Source: Actinospica sp035552695 (lineage in GTDB: Bacteria; Actinomycetota; Actinomycetes; Streptomycetales; Catenulisporaceae). From it: a DNA stretch of 64,000 nt. Position 1 is the first letter of the stretch. Each line of letters begins with the position of its first letter. The translations under genes and the position numbers were made by a program. Shown here piece after piece: positions 44,464 to 52,346 of the stretch. Location: assembly GCF_035552695.1 (NCBI RefSeq), contig NZ_DASZKT010000116.1:62001-126000 (forward strand). Reading direction: 5' to 3'. The notes below the pieces were generated by a model. It saw only the letters and a list, made by a program, of their open reading frames with translations, was not told the DNA's origin and did no database searches.

Positions 44464-45075
44464 GTGCCGCCTCGCGACTTCTTCGCCAGGACCGCGCCCG
44501 AGGTGGCGCCGGAACTCCTCGGCTGCCTGCTGACCGCGCGGTCGCGGGAGGGTTCCGTCACGATCCGGATCACCGAGGTCGAGGCGTACGCGGGGGCACG
44601 CGACCCGGCCTCGCACGCGTACCGGGGACGCACGGCGCGCAACGCGGTGATGTTCGGCCCTCCCGGCCACGCGTATGTGTACTTCATCTACGGCATGCAC
44701 TACGCGGTCAACACCGTCTGCATGCCGGAGGGAACCGGCGAAGGAGTGCTGATCCGCGCGGGTGAGGTCGTGGACGGCCTGGTGCTCGCCCGCGCTCGGC
44801 GCGTCGCTTCCCGGGTCGACGCCGACCTCGCGCGCGGTCCCGGTCGACTCGCGACGGCCCTCGGGCTCACCCGCGAACTCGACGGCTCCGACCTGTGCGC
44901 GCCGCGGGGTCCGCTGACGCTCGAGCTCGGCAAGCCCGTGGACGGCGCCCTGATCCGCTCGGGTCCGCGAGTCGGGGTCAGCCGGGCCGCCGACGTCCCG
45001 TGGCGCTTCCATGTGCACGGTGACCCCACCGTCAGCCCGTATCGCCGCGCGAAACCCGCCAAAACAGCCAGCTGA
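44464..45075 (+). CDS. mpg: 3-methyladenine DNA glycosylase (AAG/MPG type)
   Basis: 203 residues. Family marks: DFFARTAPEVAPELLGCLL, ITEVEAYAGARDPASHAYRG (the Glu of TEVEAY activates water), FGPPGHAYVYFIYGMHYAVN and the closing HVHGDPTVSP. It removes alkylated and deaminated purines in base-excision repair. The GTG at 44464 has TACAGT (44452-44457) 6 nt upstream, so it is leaderless. Its promoter region is shared with the Clp_N/HTH gene, whose palindromes lie just upstream, so that protein may also act on mpg. Confidence 0.92.
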   Translation: MPPRDFFARTAPEVAPELLGCLLTARSREGSVTIRITEVEAYAGARDPASHAYRGRTARNAVMFGPPGHAYVYFIYGMHYAVNTVCMPEGTGEGVLIRAGEVVDGLVLARARRVASRVDADLARGPGRLATALGLTRELDGSDLCAPRGPLTLELGKPVDGALIRSGPRVGVSRAADVPWRFHVHGDPTVSPYRRAKPAKTAS

Positions 45076-45205
45076 CCTGCGGGGATACTGGCACGTTAGT
45101 CGGATGTGAGGCGGGGTTGGCAAGCTGTCCCGTGTCAGGCGGCGCAAGGCCTGTCGGCTAACAGGGGAGCTGACAGTTCGCGCGATCCAGATACCAGGCG
45201 GCCGA

Positions 45206-45236
45206 CGACCGGGCACCCCCACGCTGTGCCCGGTCG
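45206..45236 (-). terminator. Hairpin downstream of rtcB
   Basis: CGACCGGGCAC (45206-45216) and its perfect complement (45226-45236) form an 11-bp stem with a 9-nt loop, 23 nt past the rtcB stop. It can also stop mpg transcripts from the other side. Confidence 0.75.
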
Positions 45237-45258
45237 CCGGTCGAACTGTTTCGGGCGC

Positions 45259-46455
45259 TCAGCCCTTGACGCAGATGAGCTGGCGCAGTTCGGCCGCGAT
45301 CTCGACGAGGTCGGTCTGCGCGGCCATCACCTGCTCGATCGGCTTGTACGCGCCCGGAATCTCGTCGATCACGCCCAGGTCCTTCCGGCACTCCACGCCC
45401 GCGGTCTGCCGCTCCAGATCCTTCGTGGTGAAGGACTTGCGCGCCTTGGACCGGCTCATCAGCCGGCCCGCGCCGTGCGAGGCCGAGTTGAACGCGGCCC
45501 GGTTGCCCAGGCCCTTGACGATGTACGACCGGGTCCCCATCGAGCCCGGGATGATCCCGTACTCGCCGGCCCCCGCCCGGATCGCCCCCTTCCGCGTCAC
45601 CAGCAGCTTCTCGCCGTCGTACGTCTCCTCGGCGACGTAGTTGTGGTGGCAGGAGATGGTCTGGCCGAAGCTCGGCGCGGCGGACTTGAAGGCGCGCGCG
45701 ACGACGTGCCGGAACAGCGCCATCATCACCACCCGGTTGTACCGCGCGTACTCCTGCGCCCAGAACAGGTCGGCCCGGTAAGCCGACATCTCAGGGGTCT
45801 TCTCCAGGAACACGGCGAGATCCCGGTCGACGAGGCCCTGGTTGTGCTCCAGGCCGCGCGCGATCCCGATGTGATGGTCGGCGAGCTCCTTGCCGACGTT
45901 CCGCGAGCCGGAGTGCAGCATCAACCACACCCGGTCCTCGGTGTCGAGACAGAGTTCGATGAAGTGGTTGCCGGAACCGAGCGATCCCATCTGGCTCAGC
46001 GCCCGGTCACGTCGCGCGTGCACGGCCGGGGCCAGCGCGTCGAACTCGCGCCAGAACTCCGTCCAGCGCAGCGTGTCGAGGCCGCCGAGCTTCGCCGGGT
46101 CGACCGGAGTGCCGTGGCCGGCACGGCCGACCGGGATCGCCCGCTCGATCCGGTCGCGCAGGGCGCCGAGGTCGTCGGGCAGGCCGTCGGCCGTGAGCGA
46201 GGTGCGTACCGCGGTCATCCCGCAGCCGATGTCCACGCCGACCGCGGCCGGGCACACGGCGCCGCGCATCGCGATGACGCTGCCGACCGTCGCGCCGATC
46301 CCGGTGTGCACGTCCGGCATCACGGCGACGCCCGCTACCTGCGGAATCGTGCTCACGTTGTGCAGCTGCCGGAGGGCCTGCTCCTCGATCGAAGCCGGGT
46401 CGGCCCACAGCCGGATGGGCACCGTGCCGCCACCGGGCAGCTCGTGCATGGGCAT
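45259..46455 (-). CDS. rtcB: RtcB-family RNA 3'-phosphate ligase
   Basis: 398 residues. Metal and guanylation motifs are present: VMPDVHTGIGATVGSV, VGVDIGCGMTAV (Cys ligand), QMGSLGSGNHFIEL, MLHSGSRNVG, ISCHHNY and NSASHGAGRLMSR, whose His takes GMP. It joins 2',3'-cyclic phosphate or 3'-phosphate RNA ends to 5'-OH ends in RNA repair. AAGGA precedes ATG 46455. There is no archease or RtcA next to it and no RtcR, so it is a stand-alone repair ligase. Confidence 0.93.
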   Translation of the reverse strand: MPMHELPGGGTVPIRLWADPASIEEQALRQLHNVSTIPQVAGVAVMPDVHTGIGATVGSVIAMRGAVCPAAVGVDIGCGMTAVRTSLTADGLPDDLGALRDRIERAIPVGRAGHGTPVDPAKLGGLDTLRWTEFWREFDALAPAVHARRDRALSQMGSLGSGNHFIELCLDTEDRVWLMLHSGSRNVGKELADHHIGIARGLEHNQGLVDRDLAVFLEKTPEMSAYRADLFWAQEYARYNRVVMMALFRHVVARAFKSAAPSFGQTISCHHNYVAEETYDGEKLLVTRKGAIRAGAGEYGIIPGSMGTRSYIVKGLGNRAAFNSASHGAGRLMSRSKARKSFTTKDLERQTAGVECRKDLGVIDEIPGAYKPIEQVMAAQTDLVEIAAELRQLICVKG

Positions 46456-46764
46456 GCTGAATCCTTATCAAGATGCTGAGTGAATGAGGGTACTGCTGAC
46501 GGCCCGCGAAGAGACTGGCGCGGCGAGGTCCGTGCGGGAACTACACGCCCGGCCGGGTCAGGGGCCTGCGACAGCGGCGCGCGGATGAACGCGGCAGCAT
46601 CACTGGAGTCCTCCTGTCCTCGGAGTCGATCGGGCCGGTCCGCACCACACGGACGCTCAGCCGCGCCGGTCTCCATTGACCCATACGGCGGTGCGCGGAG
46701 CAATGGGATTTTGGACCCACGGAGCGCTGCCGAGACCTCGGATCTCTGTGATACAAACGCAGCC
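46456..46764. other. 309-nt gene-free stretch between rtcB and the mutarotase
   Basis: No clear gene or strong hairpin is seen. On the minus strand an ATG at 46600 with GGAGG 9 nt upstream opens a 19-codon Arg-rich frame ending at 46541 (MLPRSSARRCRRPLTRPGV), a possible leader peptide of rtcB or chance. On the plus strand TTGACC (46676-46681) with AGCAAT 17 nt later is a weak promoter for the mutarotase. Confidence 0.4.
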
Positions 46765-47088
46765 ATGATGCGTATCGCGTTGCACACCCGGGTGCGGGCC
46801 GACCGGATCGCCGAGTACGAGGCCGCGCACCGCGAGGTGCCGGCGGAACTGACGGCGGCGATCCGGGCCGCGGGGGCGAAGCGCTGGTCGATCTGGCGCA
46901 GCGGAACCGAGCTGTTCCACCTGATCGAGTGCGAGGACTACGCCCGGTTGCTCGCGGAGCTGGAGGCGCTGCCGGTGAACGTCGCGTGGCAGGCCCGCAT
47001 GGACGAGCTGCTCGACGTCGCGCACGACTACTCGTCGGACGGCGCGGCAGCCGGCCTGCCCGAGGTCTGGCGGCTGCCGGAGGGCTGA
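46765..47088 (+). CDS. L-rhamnose mutarotase-family protein
   Basis: 107 residues, the ferredoxin-like RhaM/DUF718 fold: ALHTRVRADRIAEYEAAHREVP, IRAAGAKRWSIWRSGTELFHLIE (in parts: AKRWSIWRSGTELFHLIE) and DYSSDGAAAGLPEVWRL at the end. His and Trp positions of the family are kept. It may interconvert anomers of L-rhamnose or L-fucose. No rhamnose catabolic genes are nearby, so the sugar is uncertain. Two ATGs (46765, 46768) are possible. The stop is 10 nt from the convergent methyltransferase gene. Confidence 0.8.
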   Translation: MMRIALHTRVRADRIAEYEAAHREVPAELTAAIRAAGAKRWSIWRSGTELFHLIECEDYARLLAELEALPVNVAWQARMDELLDVAHDYSSDGAAAGLPEVWRLPEG

Positions 47089-47098
47089 ACCGAGGCGG

Positions 47099-47872
47099 TC
47101 AGCGCGCTGCGATCGTCAGATTCTCACCGATCAGCGCGGCGATCAGCAGCGTGGTGAACTTCTCGGTGAGCTGCTGATCGGGGAAGAGTTCCAGCAGCAG
47201 CGCACGCTCGTTCGCGAGGAACGGTTCGGTCTGCGCCCCGAGGCCGGCGATGTACGACTTCGAGGCCAGATTCGACAGGTGCGTGTCCAGGGTGACGACG
47301 CGGTCCCAGTCGAAGGTGAACGCGTGCCGCGTCAGATCCTCCGGCAGCGTGACGTGCGCGGCGATCTCGGTCGCCGAGTACCTGTTCCAGTCGGAACCGA
47401 CCGCCGCCGTGATCCGTTCCGCCTGCTTGCGCTCCCAGCCCGTTGAGCGGTCCGTCTGGTTCCACCACAGCGCGAGCACACCGTGCGGACGCAGCACGCG
47501 GCGGGCCTCGGCGAGCGCCGGCTCCGGGTCCATCCAATGCCAGGCCTGGGCGTACGTGATCAGGTCGGCGCAGTCGTCGGCCAGCGGCAGGGCGTGCCCG
47601 CTGCCCTGGACTGCGTGCACCCCGGGGGAGGCCGCAGCCAGCTCGGAGAGCATCGCGGCGGACAGCTCGACCGCGGTCACCTGCGCGCCGCGCTCGGCGA
47701 GCTGGCGCGAGGCGATTCCCGTGCCGGCGGCCACGTCCACGACGACGGCGCCGGCGAGTTCGTGCGCGAGCAGCTCGTCGAGGGCGTCGAAAAGCTCGGA
47801 GGGGTAGGTGGGCCGGGCCGCCGCGTAGTGCCGGGCCGTGGTCTCAGTGTCGAACTCGGACTTCTCCGCCAT
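47099..47872 (-). CDS. SAM-dependent methyltransferase (class I)
   Basis: 257 residues. Motif I is VVVDVAAGTGIASRQLAERG, then VTAVELSAAMLSELA, QGSGHALPLADDCADLITYAQAWHWMD (in parts: LPLADDCADLITYAQAWHWM) and RVLRPHGVLALWWN. The AWHW motif marks the group of small-molecule methyltransferases related to trans-aconitate methyltransferase. TACGCT (47879-47884) lies 6 nt before the ATG, so the message is leaderless. A direct repeat at 47893-47916 lies upstream. The substrate is unknown. Confidence 0.85.
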   Translation of the reverse strand: MAEKSEFDTETTARHYAAARPTYPSELFDALDELLAHELAGAVVVDVAAGTGIASRQLAERGAQVTAVELSAAMLSELAAASPGVHAVQGSGHALPLADDCADLITYAQAWHWMDPEPALAEARRVLRPHGVLALWWNQTDRSTGWERKQAERITAAVGSDWNRYSATEIAAHVTLPEDLTRHAFTFDWDRVVTLDTHLSNLASKSYIAGLGAQTEPFLANERALLLELFPDQQLTEKFTTLLIAALIGENLTIAAR

Positions 47873-47892
47873 GGGGCCAGCGTACTCGATGA

Positions 47893-47916
47893 CATTGACA
47901 GCCTTGCATTGACAGC
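47893..47916. promoter_or_regulatory. Direct repeat CATTGACAGC upstream of the methyltransferase
   Basis: CATTGACAGC occurs at 47893-47902 and 47907-47916, 14 nt apart, about 10-30 nt upstream of the TACGCT -10. It is placed as an activator site, but it may be chance. Confidence 0.35.
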
Positions 47917-47933
47917 AACATGCTGGCAGCGGA

Positions 47934-48734
47934 TCAGGTCTCGGGCACGGCCTCGGTCACCATCCGGTAGTGGTACTCGTGCGCGGTGGCGAAACCGAGC
48001 TGCCGGTAGAGCGTGATCGCCGCCTCGTTCTCCCGCCGCACCTCGAGCATCACGCGCTCGGCGCCCTGCTCCGCCGCCCACCTCAGCAGGGTGCTGAGTA
48101 TCAGCCTGGCCAGGCCGCGCCGCCTGGCGTTCGGAGCGGTCTCGATCCCGGCCAGGCCCACCCAGGACCGTGACCCGCCGGCCAGCGCCGCGCGGCCGAT
48201 GGCCAGCGGCTCGCCGGAGATCTCGTCGTAGATCGTGGCGTACCGGTACCGCTCGCCGGAGCCGAGGATCTCCTTGGCCTGCGGCGGGACCGCGCCCGCG
48301 CGGTAGAGCCGCAGCCAGCGGTCCTGCGCTCGGTCGGCGGTGGAGACGGGCACATTCGGGTGCTGACGCTGCACCAGCGCCTCGAGGGCGGGCGCGAGCG
48401 GGGCCGTCTGCCGGTACGCGTCGTCGTGGCCGGCGCCGCAGCCGTGCTCGGTGAGCGCGCGGTCGAACTCGCTGCCGATCTCCGTGAGCACCTGCGGCGA
48501 CAGGCCGCGCTCCGCGTACCAGGCGCGCACCTCGTCGAGGGCCTGCGTCAGCGGACGGCGCAGCGGGCCGATCGGCCAGACGGAGTTGGCGCGGTTGGTG
48601 AATCCGGCCCCCGCCCGCAGCTCCCAGCCGTCCAAGGACGCTGACTCGAGGTAGCCCCAGAAGTCGGCTGCGACGGCGAGCAGTTCGCGGGTGCCGAGCT
48701 CCTCAGCACTGATTCTCGTCGACCTGGCACTCAT
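47934..48734 (-). CDS. GNAT-family N-acetyltransferase
   Basis: 266 residues. The GNAT domain is C-terminal: VGLAGIETAPNARRRGLARLIL (RxxGxA loop), then NEAAITLYRQLGFATAHEYHYRMV. The N-terminal 120 residues are a second, degenerate GNAT-like half (WELRAGAGFTNRANSVWPIG), a layout seen in actinobacterial two-domain GNATs. ATG 48734 has TACGAT (48742-48747) 7 nt upstream, inside the 3' end of the MarR gene, with which it overlaps by 32 bp. So it has its own leaderless promoter and may also be read from the MarR transcript. Acceptor unknown. Confidence 0.83.
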   Translation of the reverse strand: MSARSTRISAEELGTRELLAVAADFWGYLESASLDGWELRAGAGFTNRANSVWPIGPLRRPLTQALDEVRAWYAERGLSPQVLTEIGSEFDRALTEHGCGAGHDDAYRQTAPLAPALEALVQRQHPNVPVSTADRAQDRWLRLYRAGAVPPQAKEILGSGERYRYATIYDEISGEPLAIGRAALAGGSRSWVGLAGIETAPNARRRGLARLILSTLLRWAAEQGAERVMLEVRRENEAAITLYRQLGFATAHEYHYRMVTEAVPET

Positions 48735-49197
48735 GCGCTTGATCGTACCGGGCACCGCGGGCAGCGATCCGCCGCAGCAGCGTGTGCAGCAGTTCCGTTT
48801 CGGCGGGGGAGAGGTCGGCGAGCAGCTCGGCCTCCGCCGCCGCGGTGGCCTGGCGCAGTTCGCACATCCGGGCAAGGCCCGCCGGGGTCGCCCGGATCAG
48901 CTTGCTGCGACGGTCGTTGGGGTCCGGCACCCGCTCCACGAGACCGGCCGCCTCCAGGTCGTCGACCAGGTAGACCATCACGGTCCGGTCCAGGCCGAGG
49001 AGCTTGGCCAGTTCGGCCTGGTTGCGCGGGGTCGGCTCGGCCGCCTCGCGCAGCGCGCCGTAGCCGCGGGCCCCGTGCGGCAGGTCGCCGACCGCCCCGC
49101 GCAGCGCGCTCAGATGCGCCCGGAAGGCGGTGGCCAGCAGCCAGGACAGGTCCTGCGGGGGACCTGTCCGGACGGGCGCGGCGGTGTCTTCGGCCAT
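48703..49197 (-). CDS. MarR-family regulator
   Basis: 164 residues. The winged HTH is RNQAELAKLLGLDRTVMVYLVDDLEAAGLVERVPDPNDRRSKLI (in parts: AELAKLLGLDRTVMVYLVDDL; DPNDRRSK is the wing motif DxxDRR). Dimer helices lie at both ends. It is divergent from the azoreductase gene with 99 nt between starts and probably represses it in response to quinones or electrophiles. TACGCT (49204-49209) is 6 nt before ATG 49197, so it is leaderless. It overlaps the GNAT gene by 32 bp. Confidence 0.88.
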   Translation of the reverse strand: MAEDTAAPVRTGPPQDLSWLLATAFRAHLSALRGAVGDLPHGARGYGALREAAEPTPRNQAELAKLLGLDRTVMVYLVDDLEAAGLVERVPDPNDRRSKLIRATPAGLARMCELRQATAAAEAELLADLSPAETELLHTLLRRIAARGARYDQAHECQVDENQC

Positions 49198-49222
49198 GTC
49201 ACCAGCGTACCGTACCGCCCGC

Positions 49223-49252
49223 TTGACAAATAATCTGCCGCACAGACATTCT
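49223..49252 (+). promoter_or_regulatory. Probable azoreductase promoter and MarR site
   Basis: TTGACA (49223-49228) is followed after 18 nt by CATTCT (49247-49252). Between them TAATCTG-CCGCA-CAGACATT is an imperfect dyad that would let MarR block the promoter. Confidence 0.45.
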
Positions 49253-49296
49253 TTGCTCAAGACGAAATGTCGACCAGATGATCCAAGGAGCAACTC

Positions 49297-49956
49297 ATGG
49301 CCCGTCTTCTGCATATTGATTCGTCCCTGTTCTCGCAGACCTCGGTGTCGAAGGACGTCGCCAGGACCTTCCGCGAGACCTGGGCGGCCGAGCACCCGGG
49401 CGGCACGGTCACCTACCGCGACCTCGGCGCCCGGCCGATCCCGCCGCTGGACGAGCTCACGGCCGGCGCCGGATACACCCCCGCGGAGCGCCGCACACCG
49501 GAGCAGCAGGCCGCGTTCGCCCAGCGCGAGCAGTTGGTGAACGAGGTGCTGGAGGCGGACGCGTACCTGTTCGGCGTGCCGATGTACAACTGGGCCGTCC
49601 CCGGCACCTTCAAGGACTGGCTCGACCAGATCCTGGTGAACGGCAAGGTCTTCGGCCTCGAGCCGCTGCCGCTCGCCGGTCGTCCCGCGACCGTCGTGGC
49701 GAGCTACGGCGGCGGCTACTTCCCCGGCACCCCGCGCGACGGCTGGGACCATGTGCAGCCGTACCTGGAGACGGTGCTGGGCAAGGCGCTCGGCCTCGAC
49801 GTCCGCTTCATCACGGTCCAGCTCACCGGCGCCGAGCGCGTCCCGGCGATGGCCGACCTGGTTCCGCAGGCCAAGGAGCTGCGCGCCAAGGGCCACGCGG
49901 ACGCCGCCGCACACGCCAAGGCGCTGGCCACCCGCTTCGAGACCGCCGGAGTCTGA
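49297..49956 (+). CDS. FMN-dependent NADH:quinone oxidoreductase/azoreductase
   Basis: 219 residues, flavodoxin-like AzoR family. Marks: RLLHIDSSLFSQTSVSKDVA (phosphate-binding loop for FMN), YLFGVPMYNWAVPGTFKDWLDQI (in parts: GVPMYNWAVPGTFKDWLDQ) and ASYGGGYFPGTPRDGWDHV. It reduces quinones and azo compounds with NADH, limiting redox cycling. A GGAG-type site (AAGGAGC) precedes the ATG. It is divergent from a MarR gene, the usual arrangement for quinone-sensing control. Confidence 0.9.
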   Translation: MARLLHIDSSLFSQTSVSKDVARTFRETWAAEHPGGTVTYRDLGARPIPPLDELTAGAGYTPAERRTPEQQAAFAQREQLVNEVLEADAYLFGVPMYNWAVPGTFKDWLDQILVNGKVFGLEPLPLAGRPATVVASYGGGYFPGTPRDGWDHVQPYLETVLGKALGLDVRFITVQLTGAERVPAMADLVPQAKELRAKGHADAAAHAKALATRFETAGV

Positions 49957-50139
49957 GGGTCAGCCCCGCGCGAGCGGTATCAGTGGTCGGCGAGGGCCTC
50001 GGCGGTCGCAGCATACGAACTCGATGACACGTGCGGAGCGCCGGCCGCGCCGCGCTCCCGGGCATGGACCGTTGTCCGCCGGTCCGGTAATCTGCACGTC
50101 CATCGAATAGTTCTGCATGGAATCATCAAGGTGGTCTGC

Positions 50140-51129
50140 ATGATAGATCCGAACCACCTGCGGACGCTTCGAGCCCTCGCCGACCACGGCACCGTCGTCG
50201 CCGCCGCGGAGACGCTGCATCTGAGTCCGTCCGCCGTCTCCCAGCAGCTCAACTCGCTGGCGCGGATCACCGGCTGCACGCTGCTGGAGAAGCGGGGCCG
50301 CGGGGTGGTGCTGACTCAGCCCGCGAAGATCCTGCTCGAACACGCCGACGCGATCCTCGAGCGCTTCGAGCAGGCCGAGAGCGATATGCGCAGCTACCAG
50401 CAGGGCGACACCGCCGTGCTGCGCGTCGGCGGCTTCTCCAGCGCGCTGCAGTGCTTCGTCGCCGACGCGGTCTCCACGGCGCTGCACCGCAATTCCGGCT
50501 GGAGCATCCAGATCGACGAGGTCGAGTCGGAGGAGTCGATGGCGATGCTCCTCGACCGCGAGCTCGATCTGTCCGTGGTGATGATCGCCCCCAACCGCCC
50601 GCTGCTCGCCGACCGCAGGATCAGCCTCGAACCCCTGCTCACCGACACCTACCGGGCCGTCGTCCCGGCGGTCCACCCGCTCGGCGCACTCGACGAGCTT
50701 GACCGGCTGAGCAGGCTCGCCTACGAGCCCTGGGTGCTGAGCCGGCACTGGACCTCCACGCACGAGATCGTCATGGCCGCCTGCGCCGTGGCCGGTTTCC
50801 AGCCCAGGGCCGCCCACAACACGACCGACTTCGCCGCCTCGGTCGCCATGGTCGGCCACGGCCTCGGCGTGTCCGTGATCCCGCGCCTCGGCCTGCCCCG
50901 CATCGTCCCCGACTCGGTGAAGATCCTGCCGATCAACACCGACCCGCCGACGCGGCACATCGCGGTCGCGGTCCGCAGCGGCTCCGCCCAGCCCGGCTCC
51001 CCGCTGGCCCAGTTCCGTTCCCTGCTCAAGGAAACCGTCGCCCACCTCGCCGAACCGATGACCCTCGCCGCCGCCGTCAGCCGCGCCGCCGAGGCCGAGC
51101 AGGACGAGGCGAAGAAGGCCGACGACTGA
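50140..51129 (+). CDS. LysR-family transcriptional regulator
   Basis: 329 residues. The HTH is LRTLRALADHGTVVAAAETLHLSPSAVSQQLNSLARI (in parts: TVVAAAETLHLSPSAVSQQL), followed by the two-lobed effector domain (VLRVGGFSSALQCFVADAV). It ends with a charged helical tail (EAEQDEAKKADD). ATG 50140 has AAGGTGG at 50128-50134; the GTG at 50131 overlaps that site. TCCAT/ATGGA half-sites (50099-50121) just upstream fit an autoregulatory LysR site. No clear target gene is divergent from it. Confidence 0.87.
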   Translation: MIDPNHLRTLRALADHGTVVAAAETLHLSPSAVSQQLNSLARITGCTLLEKRGRGVVLTQPAKILLEHADAILERFEQAESDMRSYQQGDTAVLRVGGFSSALQCFVADAVSTALHRNSGWSIQIDEVESEESMAMLLDRELDLSVVMIAPNRPLLADRRISLEPLLTDTYRAVVPAVHPLGALDELDRLSRLAYEPWVLSRHWTSTHEIVMAACAVAGFQPRAAHNTTDFAASVAMVGHGLGVSVIPRLGLPRIVPDSVKILPINTDPPTRHIAVAVRSGSAQPGSPLAQFRSLLKETVAHLAEPMTLAAAVSRAAEAEQDEAKKADD

Positions 51130-51151
51130 CTCACCTCGCGCGCAGCGGGGC

Positions 51152-51460
51152 TTAGGGCAGGCCGACGCCGCCGAGGAGGGCGAGGTCGATGCGCTCGAGT
51201 GGCGAAGCCAGCAGGGCCATCACCTCGGATGGCTTGGGGCTGCCCTCGGCGGGAGTGGCGGCGAGGGCGGACTGGGCGGCCTCCTCGCTCTGCCAGACCT
51301 CGATGACGCGGATCGAGTCGGGGTCGTCGGCGTCGTGCGCGATGGCGTAGACCTCGCAGCCGGGGAAGCCGCGCAGGCCCTCGGCGACGCGCAGAAGCAG
51401 GTCGGCCAGGTCGGCTCCGCGGCCCGGCTGCGCGGTCGCTTTCATCAATCGCCCGATCAC
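51152..51460 (-). CDS. Antibiotic biosynthesis monooxygenase (ABM)-family protein
   Basis: 102 residues, ferredoxin-like ABM fold: MIGRLMKATAQPGRGADLADLLL, then CEVYAIAHDADDPDSIRVIEVWQSEEA, the conserved Trp-centred strand. Such dimers are cofactor-free quinol or polyketide monooxygenases or heme-degrading relatives. Its role here is open. The GTG start has GGAGG five nt upstream. It lies downstream of the convergent LysR gene and upstream of nothing in the same direction. Confidence 0.82.
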   Translation of the reverse strand: MIGRLMKATAQPGRGADLADLLLRVAEGLRGFPGCEVYAIAHDADDPDSIRVIEVWQSEEAAQSALAATPAEGSPKPSEVMALLASPLERIDLALLGGVGLP

Positions 51461-51587
51461 GGTGGCCTCCCAGCCTCATGCGGTGCGGCGGATTCGGTAC
51501 CGCCCGGCCCGGTCACGACACTACGGGAGGCCACCGACAGACGCCGGTTGCGCGTCGGCCGCGGAGTGGGCCGACGCGCCGGGCGGG

Positions 51588-52346
51588 TCAGCCGCGGGCG
51601 AGCTTGAGCAGGCGGCCGAGCGGCTCGAGGTCGAAGGGGGCGTCGCAGCCGAGGATGATGTGCGTGGCCCCGGCCTCGAGGTACTCGTCCACCTTGTCGA
51701 GCCCGTCGTTGCCGATCATGACGGTGCGGTCGATCTCGTTCGGGTCGCGGCCGATCTTGGCGCACCAGTCGTTGAGGATGGCGACCTTCTGGCCGTAGGT
51801 CTCCGGGTCGCCCATGCTGTTCCACAGCTGGGCGTACTCGGCGGTCAGCCGCAGGGTGACCTTCGGGCCGCTGCCGCCGATCATGATCGGCAGGTCGGGG
51901 GCCGCGGGGTTGAGCTTGGCCAGGCGAGACTTGATCCGGGGCAGCGCCTCCCCCAGGGCCCTGAGACGGCCGGGCGCGTCGCCGAACTCGTAGCCGTACT
52001 CGAGGTAGTCGCGCTCGAACCAGCCGGAGCCGATGCCGAGGATCGCGCGGCCGCCGCTGATCTCGTTCGTGGTGCGGGCCATGTCGGCGAGCAGTTCGGG
52101 GTTGCGGTACGAGTTGCAGGTGACCAGCGCGCCGAACTGGGCGTGCTTGGTGGTCGCGGCGATCGCGGCGAGGATCGACCAGCACTCGTAGTGCGGGCCG
52201 TCGGGTTCGCCGAACAGCGGATAGAAGTGGTCCCAGGTCCAGATCGTGTCGACTTCGAGCGCGTCGGCGGCGATCCACGCCTCGCGCAGCTGGTCCATCG
52301 TGCAGTGCTGCGGGCGCAGCTGGACGCCAACCTTGAAACGGGCCAT
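51588..52346 (-). CDS. LLM-class F420-dependent oxidoreductase
   Basis: 252 residues, luciferase-like barrel. Marks: RFKVGVQLRPQHCTMDQLREA, VDTIWTWDHFYPLFGEPDGPHYE (typical of F420-dependent actinobacterial members), NEISGGRAILGIGSGWFERDYLEYGYEFG (in parts: GGRAILGIGSGWFERDYLEY). It probably transfers hydride from reduced F420. Its ATG overlaps the stop of the large FAD/Fe-S gene (TGATG), so the two are translationally coupled and may act on one substrate. Confidence 0.85.
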   Translation of the reverse strand: MARFKVGVQLRPQHCTMDQLREAWIAADALEVDTIWTWDHFYPLFGEPDGPHYECWSILAAIAATTKHAQFGALVTCNSYRNPELLADMARTTNEISGGRAILGIGSGWFERDYLEYGYEFGDAPGRLRALGEALPRIKSRLAKLNPAAPDLPIMIGGSGPKVTLRLTAEYAQLWNSMGDPETYGQKVAILNDWCAKIGRDPNEIDRTVMIGNDGLDKVDEYLEAGATHIILGCDAPFDLEPLGRLLKLARG

